The notes under the pieces: model-generated
Databases searched by the model: none
What the model saw: the letters and a program-made list of their open reading frames with translations, nothing else
Told to the model about the DNA's origin: nothing
In this document: piece by piece, positions 58,940 through 64,000 of the stretch
How the letters are laid out: the number at the start of each line of letters is the position of its first letter
How positions within the stretch are numbered: the stretch's first letter is position 1
Source of the DNA: Amphiura filiformis
Taxonomy: Eukaryota > Echinodermata > Ophiuroidea > Amphilepidida > Amphiuridae
Reading direction: 5' to 3'
Length of the DNA stretch: 64,000 nt
NCBI RefSeq assembly: GCF_039555335.1
Contig: NW_027305499.1
Coordinates: forward strand, 956,501 to 1,020,500
Made by a program: the position numbers and the translations under genes

Positions 58940-59737
58940 CTTTTAAAAAGAAAAAAAAGACAATGTTAAACAATGGTATCTAAGAAATGATACTGAGCCG
59001 AATAACAGGTTGTTAATAATCCGATTGATAAAGAAGACTGCCACCCCCACCCCCGCGGGAATATGTTTACAAGAAACATAAACATTTAAACACTTACATG
59101 TTCGTTCGTTCCAAATAATGCTACCCGTGACGTGTTATTTTATTCAAACATTGAACAAAAAATCAGGTGACTGACGGATATCGAAGATTAAAACTGTAAC
59201 CATGGTGACTCGAATGAAAACGTCAGAGATTTGCCATTTTATCCTTCAACCGCTCGGCCTCAGAAAACCGCGATACAGCGAGGCATGAAAATACAATAAA
59301 CCCCTCAAATAAAGAAATTCCGTAACTATGTAACCCGTCCTACACCAAAACCTGATCTTGTTATGACAACTTGATTGATAAGTTCGTTTGCGGAATCTTG
59401 TTAACTCCAATTTGATACCAAATTTACTACCAAACACTTTAAATTGACGAAAATTGATACCAGTAAATGACCATCAGTGCATTTTCAAAAGTTGCAAATC
59501 AAAACGATGCACGCGGTCGAAATTGCTAAGCGTGGTCAAACTTGCATGTGTTGTTGTTGTTGCCAACAGTTGACTAACCCTAACACCTAACCCTGCTTTT
59601 TGATATCGGAAGTTAAAGAAGATACGAAAAAGGAGAGAAGATGAACAAAGAAGCCACTTGGCACCCCCGGGATTCGAACCTTAGACCCCCCGCATGCCAA
59701 GCACACGATCACGGACTACAGCAGTACTCGCCATACA
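58940..59737. other. Upstream of SDR gene B exon 2; tRNA-like fragment at 59655-59730
   Basis: The minus-strand ggttcgaatcccgggggtgc with preceding tgcttggcatgcgggg looks like the 3' half of an Ala-type tRNA or SINE head, but no A box is convincing. Otherwise nothing is seen. Confidence 0.35.
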
Positions 59738-61118
59738 GTTAGAACGCTGGACAACCGATTCTTTAGAAATGCATAGTCGCGCTAAAAGTCGATCGACACA
59801 TGTTAAAATCAGCACAAATTCAGATATACACCGTTTTGCTATGAAATTAATTTTCTCGGTCAAATATAAAGCAATATTTTTATTTCTTCAGTAATGTCAG
59901 TTAAAAACATAGTGCTTGCTTGGATATACATTTTTTTTTTTAATCCTGGTGTTAAAATTAGGTATGAAATTGTGTCGTTTAGTGTAAGATTTTTGAATTT
60001 TATAGGCCTTATATCCGTCCACGAGCTTTTTTCGGAATTCATTTTTTAGCGTTTCAAACTAATATAATTCGCTAAGGAAGATATTTCCCACCTCTGTAAA
60101 GCACATCGTGTGGGTCTATCTATTATTGTTTTGTCAGAATTTCCGTTTTGATTTCACCTTTTTTCACGTCATGCTCCTAAAATCTCAAACTCAGTACTTT
60201 ATCTCGAAAGCAAGCAGCATAAATAGTCGATAATTCCATTGCTCTAATCCAGGTCTCTTCTGCATTGAAAGCAAGGATTACTCGACGGGCGATTTTGTAG
60301 CCCAAATCTCCCATTTGGGTGCTTTGGTAAATTAAAGTGAATTTTTGATATTTGCTTCCGTGATCATGGTGATAGCCTGCAATGGCAAATTATGGTTTCC
60401 ATGATTATGTCGACCATTTGTCTGTTTGTTTGTTTACCTAGGTTAGTCCGTATTAAGAGACGCACGTTGTACTGTCTAAACCTAGAAAAATTAGTGTGTT
60501 ATTATAGGGGATTTTAATTTTCTGTCCCTCCTATCTCCAGGTGAATTTTGTATGCACCCACAATATTGAAGTTCTGGCAACACTGTAGCCAGGCCGGTCT
60601 TCATATGGCACCCAGGGATATCTATTTACAATGCCTCGGATTTCACGCCTTGATTTTGAAAAATTTTCAGCCGGCAGTAAAAATGGTGAAATCAAAACGG
60701 AAATTCTGACAAAACTATGATATATCGCTCACGGTGATGTGCGTTAGAAAGTTGGGAAAAATCCTTCGTTAGCCAACTGTATTACTTTGAAAAGCTAAAA
60801 GGTTGATCCAAAAAAAGGCTCGCGGGCAGAGTTGAAGCCTATCAAAATCGAAAATCTTACACTAAATGACTGAATTTCACGCCTAAGTTTAACACTAGGA
60901 TTTGAAAAAAAATACAGTATCAAGCATTACAGTTTTTCCTGACATTTACTGAAAAAATGAAAATTATTGCTTTTCATTTGGCCGAGAAAACAAATTTACA
61001 CTGAAAAACTCAAAATTTTGTTCATTTGAATACCAAATTCGATCGTTTGTATTGCCTCATTAAATGACTGAGTGAGCCTTGCAGAACAAAAGAATCGGTT
61101 GTCCTGCGTTGAGACTGC
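59738..61118. mobile_element. Foldback element, ~430-bp arms
   Basis: The left arm 59738-60165 (gctggacaaccgattctt; gtgtaagattttt; tttgtcagaatttccgtttt) is inverted and diverged at 60684-61118. The centre (60166-60683) is non-coding. A third arm copy in the left-arm orientation begins at 63577. Confidence 0.65.
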
Positions 61119-61329
61119 ATACGCCAAGTGTTTCTAGAATGCTGCTAAAATTAGAAAAATGTTAATGCTAATTTATTGCACATTCTAGGGAAGCGTGGTT
61201 ACCTTTTTGAAATCGCCGAGTGGGAGGGTTTTCAATGAAACATTTTTTGGTTAAAACTGAAGCATCGTCTGTATAAAAGAAAATATGAATATTAACTGCA
61301 CATCATATATAACGATTCGTGATAACCAA

Positions 61330-62021
61330 CCCAGCAAACACAAAAACGTTTTAAAAACGTTTTAAATAAGTTATATTTTGGCTTTTGGTTTAGGTAAAAA
61401 CGTTTTAATAACATTAAAATGTCGGGTTATATAAAGGTCATGATAACGTTTTAAAACGTTTTGTATGAAAACACACTACAACAATATTTTAAATGTTTTC
61501 AAAAAATGTTATCGTAAACTATTTTTGCAAACATTTTTGCCAAATATTGTGTCAATACTTAAATAACATTATGTTAAAATATTTGAACCCAGCAAACACA
61601 AAAATGTTCTTAAAATGTTTTTTTCAAAACCTTTTAATAACATTTAAATGTCGGGTTATATAAAGGTCATGAAAACGTTTTTAAAACGTTATTGAAAATA
61701 TTTTGGGCAAACATTTTTCGTCAAATATTATTTCAACCCCAAAATAACATTCTGTTTAAAATGTTTTGTATCAAGTTTTCAAGAATGTTTTTGGGATGTT
61801 ATTAAAACGTTTTTATAACCTTTATATAACCCGACATTTAAACGTTTTCTGTAAAACATTTTTGTTTGCTGAGCAGTAGATTATCAAAAAATGTTGTTTA
61901 AGGTTATGAAAACGTTTTATACTCTTAATATACCCTTTATATAACCCGACATTTAAACGTTTTCTGACAACCTTTTATAACCTTTTGCGAATGATGTCGA
62001 AAACGTTTTGTGTTTGCTGGG
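61330..62021. mobile_element. Inverted-repeat element with CCCAGCAAACAC ends
   Basis: Ends CCCAGCAAACACAAAAACG and the inverse ...gttttgtgtttgctggg. Internal copies of the end (61588, 61860) and repeated cgggttatataaaggtcat / inverse show that it is a composite of several shorter units. Related to 34329-34676. Confidence 0.8.
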
Positions 62022-62578
62022 AATTGTGGCACATTTGATGTCGTTTAAGAGCCAGAGAATTTTAGTTTTAATTTTATATACGCCAAATATTTTTTTAATT
62101 TAGTGAGAATGACGATAGAAAAAAAACGTTGAATATTCTATGTAAAAATTACATTAGACCCCGCCAAAGATTACTGTTTCGTTTTTATGGTAATCTAGTC
62201 TTTTATTTCCTGAAATAAAATTTGAGGTCTAATGTGGATTTTTTTATATAAATGATAAAAACATCGACGTGTATACAAGAAAAATGGTAGACTCCATAAT
62301 TATACTGACCCACATGTATTATAGGACTACGACGTGGCCGGAGACTCAAAATCTATCTAATGTATTGTGCATGTATACTATTAATAGAGGCTCATTTATT
62401 GTCGGATTTTTGTATGTAGAACACGCAGTTATCAACAATTGAGCGCTATTAATACACATTAATGTTTTTAAGCAAATTCCAAAATATGGTACGTTTTCTG
62501 TCTTTGCTTGTCACGTGGAAAGCCTACGTTGAAGTTGCGATTATATGTTCAAAAAAGTTTCAAGATGGATACCAACAA

Positions 62579-62666
62579 GTCATGTGGCCGAGCGGTCTAA
62601 GGCGCTAGGCTCATTCAGAAGGCTCATTAGCTGTGCGGCGTGAGTTCGAGCCCCACCTCTGCCGAA
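62579..62666 (+). tRNA. tRNA-Leu/Ser-like sequence, probably a pseudogene
   Basis: D arm tggccgagcggtctaaggcg and T arm gtgagttcgagccccac (4 of 5 pairs) are good. The acceptor arm (gtcatgt against cctctgc) fails and the anticodon arm is irregular. It is the counterpart of 6638-6722. Confidence 0.45.
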
Positions 62667-62890
62667 CTAAATTTCCCTTTAAATTTTCCTTTAATATATT
62701 GTAAAATTAACAAGTTTTGGATTTTGTGTGTCTGCGCATATTCTACGTCGTCCGCACGTTCATACATGTATTATGTTAGGGAAATGTGGCTGGGAGAATT
62801 TATGTATGACGAAGAGTGGTGTGATCACGGAGTACGGACCGGTAGCTACACGGGTAACGCTGCCCCGGGCAGCCATTCCGTGAGCATTTG

Positions 62891-63576
62891 ACCGAGGGTG
62901 ATTGCGTCATCGCAGACCCTGGGATTCAGGCATGTGTAGTGGTTTTCATCGTGGTATTTATGGGTGTTATGGTTAACATAGGCTTTAATCTGGAAAAATA
63001 CGTCTTATCTAAGGAATATACACAGATCATTTGGAATAATTCTAAAATCTGTTGTTAAAAGCTGTGTTCCGAAATATATGGGAAAAATGGTTTAGCAAGG
63101 GGACAGAGACGTTTTGGACCTTAATAAGAGGCCGGCGCGATTTAATAACAAATTGATGAACTATTGATGTACTACTCCTTAGTTTTCAAGTCATTTCTAT
63201 TTAAAATGCTCTTTCTGAGGTATTATACTACCATTAGCCGGTCTACTCATATGAATTTGCCCCCCCCCTCCCCGTTCAAATTAAGCTCTTTTTAACAGTT
63301 GTTCTGTTCACTGCAACACCCCCTTCTTATGACCTCATTTTTGTTAGATATTTTTAAATAGCTGAAATGTGCAATTATTTGATGTTTTTCATAATATTTT
63401 TAAAAATATTACTTATTTTTTATATTTAAAAATGTTACTTGTGTGCAATTATTTTTGTAATTTGATCTTTCTATAAATGTTATTTGATGTTTTTAGACTT
63501 TTTAAATCAAATTGTAAAAATCATGTAAATCAGCAGCTTGGCTGCAATGTGTTTTTGAATAAATATATTATACTCA
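62891..63576. other. Nothing recognised
   Basis: AT-rich sequence with a C run near 63261-63272. No coding signal. Confidence 0.4.
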
Positions 63577-64000
63577 GTCTAAACGCAGGACAACCGATTG
63601 TTATTGTTCTGCAAGGCTCACTCAGTCATTTAATAAGGCAATACAAACGATCGAATTTGGTATTCAAATGAACAAAATTTTGAGTTACACCTTTTCAGTG
63701 TAAAATTTTTTTTTCTCGGCCAAATGAAAAGCAATAATTTTCATTTTTCAGTAAATGTCAGGAAAAACTGTAATGCTTGATACTGTATTTTTTTCAAATC
63801 TTAGTGTTAAACTTAGTCGTGAAATTCAGTCATTTAGTGTAAGATTTTCGATTTTGATAGGCTTCAACTCTGCCCGCGAGCCTTTTTTTGGAGCAACCTT
63901 TTAGCTTTTCAAAGTAATATAGTTCGCTAAAGAAGGATTTTTCCCAACTTTCTAACGCACATCACCGTGAGCGATATATCATAGTTTTGTCAGAATTTCC
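63577..64000 (+). repeat. Third copy of the foldback arm, runs off the window
   Basis: It is inverted relative to 60684-61118 and closer to it than 59738-60165 is (for example gaggcttcaactctgcccgc.agcc in inverse). It is probably the left arm of another foldback element that continues past the window end. Confidence 0.7.

Larger units (their letters stand above)
61163..62890 (+). repeat. Copy 2 of the tRNA-containing dispersed block, with an insertion
   Basis: Homologous to 6000-6830 on both sides of an inserted element (61330-62021). The uninterrupted site is seen at 6150-6170 (gatacccaattgtgg), where this copy reads gataaccaa-insert-aattgtgg. Confidence 0.7.

Noticed and set aside
59560-59592. 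ctaaccctaacacctaaccc as an interstitial telomere
   Set aside because: Only two or three imperfect units in otherwise ordinary sequence; too short to support.
58940-64000. First exon of SDR gene B within the window
   Set aside because: No minus-strand TGxxxGxG-containing frame with a compatible phase-1 donor was found; it most likely lies beyond 64000.

Overview
This is a eukaryotic, almost certainly metazoan, window. It has GT-AG introns of 0.8-10 kb, AT-rich intergenic sequence, a CR1/L2-type LINE, tRNA-derived SINEs and a very dense load of palindromic and MITE-type DNA transposons. A marine invertebrate, perhaps a deuterostome such as an echinoderm, is my best guess. It rests on general repeat style and gene content, and no sequence search was possible.

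Three protein genes can be rebuilt by hand from splice sites, reading phase and family motifs. (1) A plus-strand monocarboxylate-transporter-like (SLC16/MFS) gene has four exons from 5043 to 24130 and encodes 424 aa. Decayed extra copies of its exon 2 (379-668) and exon 4 (24182-24670) lie outside it, each split by a transposon. (2) A complete minus-strand short-chain dehydrogenase of the SDR9C type (BDH1 / retinol-dehydrogenase-like) has four exons from 32347 to 26988 and encodes 321 aa. (3) A second minus-strand SDR9C paralogue (58939 to 56610) has two exons here, and its first exon is not in the window. The paralogues share exon sizes exactly, except that the last 470 coding bases are one exon in the downstream copy and are split 106+364 by an intron in the upstream copy. 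A carboxylate carrier beside two BDH1-like dehydrogenases is a suggestive ketone-body or short-acid theme, but only by inference.

The most striking structure is an array of about 17.8 kb (38679-56473) between the two SDR paralogues. Ten copies of a ~1.42-kb unit (L, with imperfect terminal inverted repeats) are joined head to tail. The eleven boundaries strictly alternate between a ~260-bp MITE flanked by TA (S; six copies) and the 8-bp sequence TACATGTA (five copies). TACATGTA is what remains when a Tc1-like element with CA...TG ends excises from a TA site. The array is therefore a dimeric higher-order repeat [S-L-footprint-L]x5 closed by a sixth S, and a T/C marker alternates in phase with it. 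The outermost S copies sit at one TA of a small palindromic MITE whose two halves lie 18 kb apart. Two L copies (the first L of dimers 4 and 5) carry the same ~1-kb insertion, which holds five DR1-type nuclear-receptor motifs.

Layout: 1-5000 decayed exon copy and foldback elements; 5-24 kb transporter gene with transposon-filled introns (a LINE at 11.65-15.2 kb and a 2.2-kb foldback element at 17.07-19.26 kb); 24-26.9 kb exon-4 relic and hAT/TA-type MITEs; 27-32.3 kb SDR gene A; 32.3-38.6 kb minisatellite, LINE fragment and palindromes; 38.7-56.5 kb array; 56.6-58.9 kb SDR gene B; 59-64 kb inverted repeats and a second copy of a tRNA-Leu/Ser-like block also present in transporter intron 1.
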